The translations under genes were made by a program, and so were the position numbers. A stretch of 64,000 bases of DNA, taken from NCBI RefSeq assembly GCF_002909445.1, contig NZ_PPXC01000017.1:28016-92015 (forward strand), given 5' to 3'. Origin of the DNA: Arthrobacter glacialis (GTDB lineage Bacteria; Actinomycetota; Actinomycetes; Actinomycetales; Micrococcaceae). Below are positions 17,763 through 26,714 of the stretch, one piece after another. Under the pieces are notes generated by a model, which was not told the DNA's origin, made no database searches, and saw only the letters and a list, made by a program, of their open reading frames with translations. Each line of letters begins with the position of its first letter. Within the stretch, counting starts at the first letter, position 1.

Positions 17763-17778
17763 CTGTGAACGTTCACAG
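17763..17778. promoter_or_regulatory. LacI-type operator 2
   Basis: CTGTGAACGTTCACAG is a perfect 16-bp palindrome, 47 bp (centre to centre) downstream of operator 1 and 53 bp before the GH42 start codon. Two sites allow cooperative or looped binding. Confidence 0.8.
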
Positions 17779-17830
17779 AGGCGTGAGGCGTTGGCTGTGA
17801 ATCATCACTTCGCACCACGTAAGGATTTTC

Positions 17831-19858
17831 ATGCACAGCTCACACGAGGGGCCTCCCCGTCCAATCATCGATTTGGATTCCGGATTGGCCTTTGGGTGCG
17901 ACTACAACCCGGAACAATGGGATCCGGATGTTTGGGTTGACGATGTTGCCGCGATGAAGCAGGCAGGCGTCAACTTTGTTGCTATCAACATTTTTGGCTG
18001 GTCACACCTTGAGCCACGCCAAGGTGAGTACGACTTCACCAACCTCGACGCCATCATCGACTTGCTGCACGCAAACGGAATCAGCATCAACCTGGGAACG
18101 GCCACTGCCTCTCCCCCGCCATGGCTGACAACCACTTTCCCCGAGGTTCTGCCCAAGGTCGAAGATGGCACCCGGCGGTACCCGGGCGGGCGGCAGGCGT
18201 TCTGCCCCAGCTCACCGATCTACCGGCACCATGCCGCCCTCCTCGTGGAGCAGGTAGCCCAGCGCTACGGAAGCCATCCCGCCGTCGCACTGTGGCATGT
18301 GTCCAACGAAATTGGTTGCCACAACGCGCACTGCTACTGCGAAACCTCCTCGGATGCGTTCCGTGACTGGCTGATGAAGCGCTATGAGAACCTTGATGCA
18401 CTCAACACAGCGTGGGGCACCGATTTCTGGAGCCAGCGAGTTTCCGACTGGAACGAAATCTGGACACCCCGACTTACCCTCTCCAGCCGCAACCCCGGCC
18501 AGAGCATGGACTTCCGTCGCTTCAGCAGCGATGAACTGCGCAGCAACTACCTGCTCGAAGCGGACATCATTCGTCGGCACAGCGACATCCCCGTGACCAC
18601 CAACTTCATGGTGACAGCCCACATCCGCAACATGGATTATTTCACGTGGACAGCGGACATGGACATCATCGCCAATGATCACTACTTGGATCACCGGCTG
18701 GGCGAGCCCACCACGGAGCTGTCGTTCTCCGCAGACCTCACCCGAGGACTGGCCAAGAATGCTCCGTGGATTCTCATGGAACACTCCACCGGAGGCGTCA
18801 ACTGGCAGCCGCACAACGTGGCCAAGGCGCCGGGCGAAATGCTGCGCAACTCCTTGGCTCATGTGGCCCGCGGTGCCGACGGCGTCTGCTTCTTCCAGTG
18901 GCGGGCCTCCCTCCAGGGATCCGAGAAGTTCCATTCCGCGCTCATGCCCCATGCTGGCAAGGACAGTCAGCTCTGGCGCGACGTTGTGGAACTGGGCGAA
19001 ACCGTTGCCGGCTTGGCCGAGGTTGTTGGCAGCCGCGTTGAATCCAACGTTGCCTTCGTGTTCAGCTGGGAATCCTGGTGGGCAGTTGACGCCGAAACGC
19101 GTCCTTCCGCCGCAATCTCCTACTTGGAACAGGCCCACGCGATCTATGCGGCCTTCCATGCTCAGGGCATCACCGTGACCATGGTGGCCCCGGGCTCCGA
19201 TCTGAGCGGATTCTCGCTCGTCGTCGTCCCCACCCTGTACATGATCTCCGACGCCCACGCCGCGCAGATCAATGATTATGTGCAGAACGGCGGGCACGCG
19301 GTGGTCACCTTCTACAGCGGAATCGTTGACGACGAAGACCGTGTGCGCACCGGCGGCTACCCGGGCGGCTTCCGGGACATGCTAGGGATCCGCACCGAAG
19401 AGTTCGCCCCACTGCTGCCGGAGCAGGTTGTGGAACTCTCCGACGGCCGGACGTCCTCGCTCTGGGCCGAAAAGACCACCTTGCACGGGGCAACCGCCGT
19501 CGCTTCCTACGTTGATGGGCCAACGCCCGGTGGCGCTGCCGTCACGGTCAACGATTTTGGCCAGGGACGCGCTTGGTACCTCGGAACCGTCTTGGACCCG
19601 GCCGGATTGACCAGTGTTGTCCGCAACGCGCTCGACGGCGCAGGCGTGGCACCAGTTGCCCCCGAGGCGGACGCCAATCTGGAAATGGTGCGGCGTACGG
19701 GTGCTGACAATTCTTATTTGTTCATCATCAACCACAGCCAACAAGAGCGCCGCGTATCCATCACGGGGCACGAGATTCTCACCAAAACTGACATTTCCCA
19801 GACACTCACGGTTCCTGCGGGAGCTGTACGTGTAATCCGAGAGGTAGTACTGCCATGA
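17831..19858 (+). CDS. Beta-galactosidase, GH42
   Basis: 675 residues, cytoplasmic. It hydrolyses terminal beta-galactose residues from lactose or galacto-oligosaccharides. The N-terminal barrel begins FGCDYNPEQWDPDVWVDD. The acid/base is Glu160 in HVSNEIGCHN and the nucleophile is Glu317 in ILMEHSTGG, the spacing usual for GH42. A trimerisation domain and a small beta-domain follow. AAGGA lies 6 nt before the ATG. The gene opens a four-gene operon with an ABC importer, and its stop overlaps the next start as ATGA. Confidence 0.95.
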   Translation: MHSSHEGPPRPIIDLDSGLAFGCDYNPEQWDPDVWVDDVAAMKQAGVNFVAINIFGWSHLEPRQGEYDFTNLDAIIDLLHANGISINLGTATASPPPWLTTTFPEVLPKVEDGTRRYPGGRQAFCPSSPIYRHHAALLVEQVAQRYGSHPAVALWHVSNEIGCHNAHCYCETSSDAFRDWLMKRYENLDALNTAWGTDFWSQRVSDWNEIWTPRLTLSSRNPGQSMDFRRFSSDELRSNYLLEADIIRRHSDIPVTTNFMVTAHIRNMDYFTWTADMDIIANDHYLDHRLGEPTTELSFSADLTRGLAKNAPWILMEHSTGGVNWQPHNVAKAPGEMLRNSLAHVARGADGVCFFQWRASLQGSEKFHSALMPHAGKDSQLWRDVVELGETVAGLAEVVGSRVESNVAFVFSWESWWAVDAETRPSAAISYLEQAHAIYAAFHAQGITVTMVAPGSDLSGFSLVVVPTLYMISDAHAAQINDYVQNGGHAVVTFYSGIVDDEDRVRTGGYPGGFRDMLGIRTEEFAPLLPEQVVELSDGRTSSLWAEKTTLHGATAVASYVDGPTPGGAAVTVNDFGQGRAWYLGTVLDPAGLTSVVRNALDGAGVAPVAPEADANLEMVRRTGADNSYLFIINHSQQERRVSITGHEILTKTDISQTLTVPAGAVRVIREVVLP

Positions 19859-20772
19859 GCCGCACTGAACTGCTCAACGCTGAGCCAGCGGTGCTTGAAA
19901 ACCGGAAGCCGAAGAACAAATTCAAGAAAGCGATCGTGCTCTTTGTAGCACCGTTCGGCGTACTCTTCCTCTTGTTCTACTTAGCTCCCATCAGCTATGC
20001 CCTATACCAATCGTTCCTGAAGGTGGACCGGCAGGGCACGTTCGGGAAGGCGAAGGAAGTATTCGGTGGCTTCACCCAATACATCGCCGTTTTCCAGAAC
20101 GGCCCCTTCTGGGAATCCATCGGCAGGGTGTTCTTGTTTGGTGTCGTGCAAGTCCCGGTAATGCTGGGCTTGGCGCTCCTCTTTGCCTTGCTGCTGGATT
20201 CTCCGCTGGTCCGCGGCAAGAAGTTCTTCCGCCTCGCGTTCTTTGTTCCGTACGCAGTCCCCGGCGTCATCGCCGCCATCATGTGGGGATTCTTGTACTC
20301 GCCCAACCTGTCCCCGTTCACGGACGTCACCAGCAAGATCGACTTCCTCTCGGCCGACTTGGTGCTGTGGGCCATGGCCAATGTGGTGACCTGGGTCTTT
20401 GTTGGTTACAACATGCTCATCATCTACTCCTCGCTGCTGTCGATCCCGACGGAGATCTATGAGGCGGCACGGCTCGACGGCGCCGGGCAGCTACGCATTG
20501 CCCTGTCCATCAAGATTCCGCTAGTGACTCCTGCCATTGTCATGACGGCCATTTTCTCCATCATTGGAACACTGCAGCTTCTTGCCGAACCCCAGGTTTT
20601 CCGCACGTTCAGTTCTGCGGTCAACAGCACGTTCACACCTAACCTGGCGGTTCTGACCACCTCGTCCATCCCGAACATCCACCTGGCTGCGGCGATGTCT
20701 GTTGTCCTTGCGTTGACAACCTTCATTTTGTCTTTCGCCTTCCTTAAGTTCACCCACCCGAAGGGCAACTGA
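19855..20772 (+). CDS. ABC sugar transporter permease, MalF type
   Basis: 305 residues with six membrane segments. The binding-protein-dependent transport EAA loop is visible at IYEAARLDGAGQLRIALSIKIPL, which docks the ATPase. It pairs with the MalG-type permease 2 bp downstream. No ATPase gene is in the operon, so a shared MsiK/MalK-type ATPase encoded elsewhere is expected, as is normal for actinobacterial sugar importers. Confidence 0.9.
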   Translation: MSRTELLNAEPAVLENRKPKNKFKKAIVLFVAPFGVLFLLFYLAPISYALYQSFLKVDRQGTFGKAKEVFGGFTQYIAVFQNGPFWESIGRVFLFGVVQVPVMLGLALLFALLLDSPLVRGKKFFRLAFFVPYAVPGVIAAIMWGFLYSPNLSPFTDVTSKIDFLSADLVLWAMANVVTWVFVGYNMLIIYSSLLSIPTEIYEAARLDGAGQLRIALSIKIPLVTPAIVMTAIFSIIGTLQLLAEPQVFRTFSSAVNSTFTPNLAVLTTSSIPNIHLAAAMSVVLALTTFILSFAFLKFTHPKGN

Positions 20773-20774
20773 TC

Positions 20775-21695
20775 GTGAACAAGCAAGCAACGAGCCCTTC
20801 GAAGCCGAGCAGCCGACGGCGTGAACCCGCCATAACCTATTCCCAGGCCCGCGGCCCCCGTGAGCAAATGCTCCCGCGTATGGGCGCCATGCTCATCATG
20901 GTGGTCTTCGCCTTTTACTTCCTCATCCCGATCTGGTGGCTCTTCGTTTCCGCAACGAAATCCAAGGGCGATCTGACCAGCACCAACCCGCTCTGGTTTT
21001 CAGAGGTCAACTTCTTCGAGAACGTCGGCAATGTCCTGACCTACCGCGACGGCGTATTCCTGCGCTGGATTGGCAACAGCCTGGCTTACGCCGGCGGTGG
21101 CGCCCTGGTAGCTACAGTTCTTGCCGGAATGTGCGGTTACGCCCTGGCTAAGTACAGCTTCAAGGGCCGGGAGCTGATCTTCAATGTCATTCTTGGCGGC
21201 GTGCTGGTTCCGGCAACAGCCTTGGCCCTCCCGCTGTTCCTCATGTTCAGCCAGATCAACGCGACCAATACCTTCTGGGCCGTATTCCTGCCCAGCATCG
21301 TGAGCCCGTTTGGTGTTTACCTGACCCGTATCTATGCCGGCTCAAGCGTCCCCGACGAGCTCATGGAAGCCGCCCGATTGGATGGTGCCAGCGAAGTTCG
21401 CACCTTCTTCAGCGTTTCGGTGAAGCTGATGTTCCCGGCTTTGGTTACCGTTTTCCTCTTCCAATTCGTCGCGATTTGGAACAACTTCTTCCTCCCGCTC
21501 ATCATGCTGCGCGATGAGGCAAACTTCCCCGTTACCCTCGGGCTTTACACCTGGAACTCTCAGATCAACCAGATCCCTGAGCTCCGGATGTATGTACTGG
21601 TCGGCGCGCTGCTATCGATCATTCCGCTGATCGTGGCGTTCTTGTTCCTGCAGCGGTTCTGGCGCAGCGGACTGGGCGCAGGCTCGGTCAAATAG
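20775..21695 (+). CDS. ABC sugar transporter permease, MalG type
   Basis: 306 residues, GTG start 2 bp after the previous stop. Six membrane segments follow a 35-residue basic N-terminus. The EAA loop is MEAARLDGASEVRTFFSVSVKLM. It forms a heterodimeric channel with the preceding permease. The substrate is inferred to be a galactoside from the adjacent GH42 and GH36 enzymes. Confidence 0.9.
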   Translation: MNKQATSPSKPSSRRREPAITYSQARGPREQMLPRMGAMLIMVVFAFYFLIPIWWLFVSATKSKGDLTSTNPLWFSEVNFFENVGNVLTYRDGVFLRWIGNSLAYAGGGALVATVLAGMCGYALAKYSFKGRELIFNVILGGVLVPATALALPLFLMFSQINATNTFWAVFLPSIVSPFGVYLTRIYAGSSVPDELMEAARLDGASEVRTFFSVSVKLMFPALVTVFLFQFVAIWNNFFLPLIMLRDEANFPVTLGLYTWNSQINQIPELRMYVLVGALLSIIPLIVAFLFLQRFWRSGLGAGSVK

Positions 21696-21747
21696 TTTTC
21701 ACCCCTGCATTTTCTTATCCCTTTAAAACAATCACTTCAAGGAAGAA

Positions 21748-23079
21748 ATGAAACCCTTTAAAAGCGCCATTGCAGTCGTCGTCCTTTCAGCCATTGCCCT
21801 CACCGGGTGCTCAAGCAGTGATTCGAGCGGCACTGCCGGTGCCGGTGCCGCCATCGATTGTTCACCGTCCGACACCCCTGTCACCCTCTCCTTCACATCA
21901 TGGATCCCCGGGATTGAAGGCGTGGTTGAGGTTTGGAACAAGTCGAATCCGGACATTCAGGTCAAGGTGCAAACCGGGCCTAACGGGAACAGTGGAACGT
22001 ACCAGAACTTCTTCAACCAGCTCAAGGCCGGCAACGCCCCGGACCTGGGGCAGGTTGAATACGATGCCCTGCCAAACTTCCGCGTTCAGGACGGTCTGAC
22101 AAACATTGCCGCGTGCCAGGACGTAGCTGACGCAGAAAGCACCTTCATTCCGTGGGCATGGAATCAGGTCAGTTTCGGCGAAGAGGGAGCCGCTTACGGA
22201 ATTCCCCAGGACACCGGCCCCATGGCGCTCTTCTACCGCAGCGATCTCTTCAAGGAGAACAACATTGCGGTTCCCACCACGTGGGAAGAGTTCGAAGCAG
22301 CTGCCGTTGAAGTCCGCAAGACCGGCAGCTACATCACCAACTTCTCACAGAATGACGTCAATCAGTTCGCCGGCCTGGTATGGCAGACCGGTGACACCTG
22401 GTTCAAGAACGACGGCGACAAGTGGGAAGTCGCACTGGCCGGCACCGGAAGCACCACCGTTGCGAAATACTGGCAAGACCTGATCGACCGCGACCTTGTT
22501 TCCAGTTACCCCGGTTGGACGTCCGAATGGGACAACGCCTACAACACTGGCAAGGTCTGGAGCTGGAACTCTGCAGTATGGGGCGCAAACTCCATCGCAT
22601 CCGGAGCACCTGACACCGCAGGAAATTGGAGCGTCGCTCCGATGCCCCAGTGGAAGAAGGACGATAACACCAGTGGAAACTGGGGCGGTTCCTCAACGGT
22701 TGTCTTCACCGGTTCCGAGCACCCCTACGAAGCTTCAAAGTTCGCGCTCTGGCTCAACACCTCAAGCGAATCCCTGACCATGCTTAACGAGTCCGCAAAC
22801 CTGTACCCGGCTACAACGGCTGGACTGGATCTCCCCTCGCTGAAGAACGGCGTCGAATTCTTCGGCGACCAGAAGATCTATGACGTATTTGCCGCTTCGG
22901 CCAGCCAAGTTTCCAGCACTTTCGTGTGGGGCCCGACAATGACCCAAACCTACAACAGCGTGTCAGACGGCTTCAAAGCAGCCGTTACCGGCAAGGGAAC
23001 TCTTCTGGATTCGTTGAAATCCGCTCAAGACGCAACAATCAAGGAACTCACCACCCAATCAATTCCCGTGGCTGAATAA
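21748..23079 (+). CDS. Extracellular sugar-binding lipoprotein of an ABC transporter
   Basis: 443 residues. The signal peptide ends with lipobox LTGC, so Cys21 should be lipidated and the protein anchored outside the membrane. The body is a family-1 solute-binding protein (FTSWIPGIEGVVEVWNKSNPDIQVKV and the YGIPQDTGPMALFYRSDLF hinge). It delivers oligosaccharides to the two permeases. AAGGAAG lies before the ATG. It is placed last in the operon, where its own 52-bp leader could allow separate expression. Confidence 0.9.
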   Translation: MKPFKSAIAVVVLSAIALTGCSSSDSSGTAGAGAAIDCSPSDTPVTLSFTSWIPGIEGVVEVWNKSNPDIQVKVQTGPNGNSGTYQNFFNQLKAGNAPDLGQVEYDALPNFRVQDGLTNIAACQDVADAESTFIPWAWNQVSFGEEGAAYGIPQDTGPMALFYRSDLFKENNIAVPTTWEEFEAAAVEVRKTGSYITNFSQNDVNQFAGLVWQTGDTWFKNDGDKWEVALAGTGSTTVAKYWQDLIDRDLVSSYPGWTSEWDNAYNTGKVWSWNSAVWGANSIASGAPDTAGNWSVAPMPQWKKDDNTSGNWGGSSTVVFTGSEHPYEASKFALWLNTSSESLTMLNESANLYPATTAGLDLPSLKNGVEFFGDQKIYDVFAASASQVSSTFVWGPTMTQTYNSVSDGFKAAVTGKGTLLDSLKSAQDATIKELTTQSIPVAE

Positions 23080-23093
23080 CCACAGCCTTGCTC

Positions 23094-23141
23094 GGAACAC
23101 AATGAGGGGCAGACCAATTGGTCTGCCCCTCATTGTGTTCC
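23094..23141. terminator. 48-bp perfect palindrome after the galactoside operon
   Basis: 24-bp arms meet with no loop (centre CAATTG at 23115-23120). It lies 14 bp after the binding-protein stop and before the convergent DUF1304 gene, so it probably ends both transcripts. There is no T-tract on either side. A hairpin in RNA would have only the few central bases unpaired. Confidence 0.7.
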
Positions 23142-23204
23142 GCTGGGCTCGACATCTCCCTGACCGGGCGGAGCGTCACGTTCCTTGGTGCGCTACACAA
23201 TGAA

Positions 23205-23591
23205 TTAGAAAATCAGCCACGCCACAACCAGTACGACGGCGATCAGCGGGAAGGTGAGCTGCACCAGTGCCGCTTTTGCTTTCGCAGGCGATGAAATAAG
23301 CAGAACCAGGCCCGCGGCAAGCATGGAACCTGCCCCGGCCAGGACCAGCGCGGCACCCACCCCGTGGTGGCCGGCGGCGGCAGCGATGATGCCGGCCGCG
23401 GTCACCACGGCCAGGAACAGGTTGTAAAAACCTTGGTTGAAGGCAAGTTCCTTGGTCGCGTTCGCCTCTTCAACAGAGGTGCCGAACGTCTTCCTGGTGC
23501 TCTCCTCTGTCCAACGCAGCGATTCCAGTACAAAGATGTAGACGTGGACTAGCGCGGCGAGGGCGGCAACGATGAGGGCAGCGGTAAGCAT
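23205..23591 (-). CDS. DUF1304 small membrane protein
   Basis: 128 residues, four membrane segments. The first segment and the loop HVYIFVLESLRWTEESTRKTFG, followed by AFNQGFYNLFLA, are the DUF1304 pattern. The function is unknown. It is on the same strand as the pyruvate oxidase gene 25 bp upstream, so the two may be cotranscribed. Confidence 0.85.
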   Translation of the reverse strand: MLTAALIVAALAALVHVYIFVLESLRWTEESTRKTFGTSVEEANATKELAFNQGFYNLFLAVVTAAGIIAAAAGHHGVGAALVLAGAGSMLAAGLVLLISSPAKAKAALVQLTFPLIAVVLVVAWLIF

Positions 23592-23616
23592 GTGAATCCT
23601 TCGGTATGGGGTTGTG

Positions 23617-25365
23617 TTAGCCGCGCGGGATGTTGCGCAGGTTGGAGCGGGCCATGCTGACGGCCTCGCCGGCTCCCTTGTTCAGGACGATCTTGGACAT
23701 GGCCGTGGCAAAACCGATGATCTGCCCGCCCTTGATCTTAGGCGGAATCGACAGGGCATTGGGGTCGGTGATCAGTTCCACCAGTGAGGGTCCGTTGTGG
23801 GCGAAGGCGGCTCGGTAGGCGTCGGCGATATACGCCGGGTCCGAGACGCGCACGGCGTGGAAGCCCAGCGCCGCCGCTACGGCGGCATAGTTGACGTCGG
23901 GGACATCCACGCCAAAGTCCTGCAGCCCGTCCACCAGCATTTCCAGTTTCACCATGCCCAAGGTGGAGTTATTGAACACCACCACATTGATCGGCAGCTT
24001 GTGGGCGGCAACTGTGATCAATTCACCCAGCAGCATGGACAGGCCGCCGTCGCCGGAGACGGAGATGACCTGCCGGTCCGGGTAGGCGGCTTGCGCCCCG
24101 ATGGCTTGGGGCAAAGCATTGGCCATGGAACCGTGCAGATAGGAACCAATCAATCGCCGCGTGCCCAGGGGGTTGATGTAGCGGGCCGTCCAGACATTGC
24201 ACATGCCGGTGTCGGCGGTGAAAATCGCGTCGTCAGCGGCAATCTCATCAAGCAGGGAGGCTGCGTATTCCGGGTGGATGGGGACCAGCTTGTCAGCCTT
24301 GCGCGTGTAGGCGCCCACCGATTTGTTCATGAGTCGGTCGTGTTTTTTCAGGATTGCATCGAGGAACTTGGAATTCTCCTTCTCCTCTATCAGGGGCATA
24401 AGCGCCTGGAGGGCAGGCAAAACGTCGCCGTGAACAGCAATGTCCACATCCGTTCGCCGCCCCAAATGCTCCGGCGCCCTGTCCACCTGCGCGGTTCTGG
24501 TGGAAGGCAGGAACTGGTCATACGGAAAATCGGTGCCAAGCATGATCAACAGGTCAGCGTCTTCGATCCCCTCTGCGGCTGCGCCGTAGCCCAACAGCCC
24601 GGTCATGCCGATGTCGTACGGGTTGTTGTATTGGATGAAGTCCTTGCCGCGCAGGCTGTGGCCGATCGGGGCATTGATTTTAGCTGCCAGAGCCACCACC
24701 TCATCATGGGCGCCCTGCACGCCGGCACCGGCAAAGATAGCTACCTTTTGGGCGCCGTTGATGGCATCGGCCAACTCCTTGATACTGTCCGGGGCCGGCA
24801 CCAGCGTGGCCGGACGCAGAGGGCGCTGCAGGGGCGATGGTGCAGTGGCGGGCAGGCTGGCAATGTCGCCGGGCAGCGTCACCACAGCCACCCCGCGCAA
24901 GCCCACAGCATGTTGGATCGCGTTGTGAAGCACCCGCGGTGCCTGGTCGGAGGTGCTAATCAACTCCGAGTACACCGAACATTCACCAAAAAGTCGGTCT
25001 GGGTGGGTCTCCTGAAAAAAGCCGCTGCCAATTTGCACGCTGGGCAGGTGCGAGGCGATGGCCAGCACGGGTGCGCCCGTGCGGTTGGCGTCATAGAGGC
25101 CGTTCATCAGATGCAGGTTTCCTGGCCCGCAGGAACCGGCACACACGGCCAGCTCCCCCGTCAGTTGCGCTTCGGCGCCTGCTGCAAAGGCCGCGGCTTC
25201 TTCGTGACGGACGTGGATCCAGTCGATCCCGCCGTTGCTGGAGCCGCCGGTTTTACGCACCGCATCCACTAGAGGGTTGAGGCTGTCCCCCACTATCCCG
25301 TAGATGCGCCGCACACCGGCTGACTGTAATTGTTCGATCAGTTGGCTGGCAAGTTCCTTGGCCAT
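23617..25365 (-). CDS. poxB: Pyruvate oxidase / pyruvate dehydrogenase (quinone), ThDP-dependent
   Basis: 582 residues from the ATG at 25365 (GGGAGG 6-7 nt upstream; an unlikely open extension reaches 25485). The N-terminal ThDP domain has the catalytic Glu in RHEEAAAFAAGAEA. The middle domain binds FAD (GYGAAAEGIEDADLLIMLGTDFPYDQFLP). The C-terminal ThDP motif is GDGGLSMLLGEL to NNSTLGMVK. PoxB converts pyruvate to acetate and CO2, passing electrons to the quinone pool. The 191-bp gap upstream (25366-25556) shows only a short 5-bp hairpin at 25471-25483. Confidence 0.9.
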   Translation of the reverse strand: MAKELASQLIEQLQSAGVRRIYGIVGDSLNPLVDAVRKTGGSSNGGIDWIHVRHEEAAAFAAGAEAQLTGELAVCAGSCGPGNLHLMNGLYDANRTGAPVLAIASHLPSVQIGSGFFQETHPDRLFGECSVYSELISTSDQAPRVLHNAIQHAVGLRGVAVVTLPGDIASLPATAPSPLQRPLRPATLVPAPDSIKELADAINGAQKVAIFAGAGVQGAHDEVVALAAKINAPIGHSLRGKDFIQYNNPYDIGMTGLLGYGAAAEGIEDADLLIMLGTDFPYDQFLPSTRTAQVDRAPEHLGRRTDVDIAVHGDVLPALQALMPLIEEKENSKFLDAILKKHDRLMNKSVGAYTRKADKLVPIHPEYAASLLDEIAADDAIFTADTGMCNVWTARYINPLGTRRLIGSYLHGSMANALPQAIGAQAAYPDRQVISVSGDGGLSMLLGELITVAAHKLPINVVVFNNSTLGMVKLEMLVDGLQDFGVDVPDVNYAAVAAALGFHAVRVSDPAYIADAYRAAFAHNGPSLVELITDPNALSIPPKIKGGQIIGFATAMSKIVLNKGAGEAVSMARSNLRNIPRG

Positions 25366-25556
25366 GGCTGGCCCTCCCGCTGTTGGGTGATCCTGGGTGA
25401 ACGCTTTGATGCCAATATAGTCCCCGCGCCCGTGATTCGGGCACGCAAAACGGGGCCAAGCCACGATAACGGCACATCGTGCCACCTATCGCGCGGCTAG
25501 ACCCCGTTTACTAGGTTTCGCGCCGGCTTGGTCCCGCTCTCGCGGAGCCCTCACCG

Positions 25557-26714
25557 TTATTTGGCTGCCGCCGCTGCTTTCACGGTTTCGATCGCGTCGC
25601 GGACGGCCGGGAACAGCGGATGCTCGGGTGCCAGCCCCGTGATCCTTTCAGCAGCTGCGGAGGCCGTGCTGCCGTTGAGGATCTCGGCAAGCTCCACAGC
25701 TTCGGCGTCACTTTCGTCAGTGAATCGCAGTGCCGCTTCAACAGCTTCAAGCAACGCCACAGGGGCGACACCGTTCTCGGCCAGCTCGGCAGCCGGGCCG
25801 ATGAACCGTTCGTGGCGGCCGAGTTTGCGCAGCGGTGCACGACCAACGCGCCCCACCGTGTCCGGCAGGTATTGGTTGGAGAACCGCACCAGGATCTTTT
25901 GGACGTAGGCCTCCTGCTCCGCCTCGTCAAACCCGTGCTTCTTGACCAAGAGGGCCTTGGTTTCCTCCAGCACGGCCCGCACCTTGGCCTTGACCGCGGG
26001 GTGTGCCATGGCGTCGGAGATTTTTTCAATGCCGGCGGCGTAGCCAAAGTAGGCCGTGGCCGCGTGGCCGGTATTCACCGTGAACAGCTTGCGTTCAATG
26101 TAGGGCACCAAATCGTCCACAAAGGTGGCCCCGCCGATCGCGGGCTCGCTGCCATGGAACGGGGTTTTGTCGATGACCCATTCAAAGAAAGACTCCACAG
26201 TGACATCCAGGCCCTGGCCCGGCGCCTGGTTGGGCACAATCCGGTCCACAGCCGTGTTGGCGAACACGGCGCGGGCATCAACAGCCGCCTCATCCACCGC
26301 GTTGTCAGCCCGGATGGCTGCCTCCAGGATGTCAGTGGCATTGATCGCATTCTCACACGCCATGACCTGCAATGGTGCCAAGGCGGCGTCGCGTGCTGCG
26401 ATGCCGCGGGCAATCAGCGGTGCAACGAACTTGAGGATATTCGGGCCCACAGCTGTGGTGACCATGTCCGCCGTCGCGATTTCGGCGACCACAAGTTCCG
26501 GTGTGAGCGCTGAGTTCAGCGCCCGGAAGTTGTCCACGGTGTGCACGGCAGGGTGCTCACCCACTTCATGGACGCTGTAAGAATCCGCGGCGGCAAGCTC
26601 GTTGATGAGGGCCTCGGCGACGTCGGCAAAGACAATCTCGTAGCCGGCTTTGTGGAGCAGCAGCCCAACAAATCCGCGACCGATATTTCCGGCACCAAAA
26701 TGAACTGTTTTCAC
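25557..26714 (-). CDS. mtlD: Mannitol-1-phosphate 5-dehydrogenase
   Basis: 385 residues. It oxidises mannitol-1-phosphate to fructose-6-phosphate with NAD+. The N-terminus [17 protein letters not shown] is the NAD-binding motif of MtlD. The C-terminal helical domain begins near [15 protein letters not shown] start at 26714 shares its G with the mtlA TAG stop, so the two are translationally coupled. Confidence 0.95.
   Translation of the reverse strand: MKTVHFGAGNIGRGFVGLLLHKAGYEIVFADVAEALINELAAADSYSVHEVGEHPAVHTVDNFRALNSALTPELVVAEIATADMVTTAVGPNILKFVAPLIARGIAARDAALAPLQVMACENAINATDILEAAIRADNAVDEAAVDARAVFANTAVDRIVPNQAPGQGLDVTVESFFEWVIDKTPFHGSEPAIGGATFVDDLVPYIERKLFTVNTGHAATAYFGYAAGIEKISDAMAHPAVKAKVRAVLEETKALLVKKHGFDEAEQEAYVQKILVRFSNQYLPDTVGRVGRAPLRKLGRHERFIGPAAELAENGVAPVALLEAVEAALRFTDESDAEAVELAEILNGSTASAAAERITGLAPEHPLFPAVRDAIETVKAAAAAK

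Noticed and set aside
23797-25272. 491-codon plus-strand open frame inside poxB
   Set aside because: It is antisense to a well-conserved pyruvate oxidase and has no recognisable domain; open antisense frames are common in high-GC genes.
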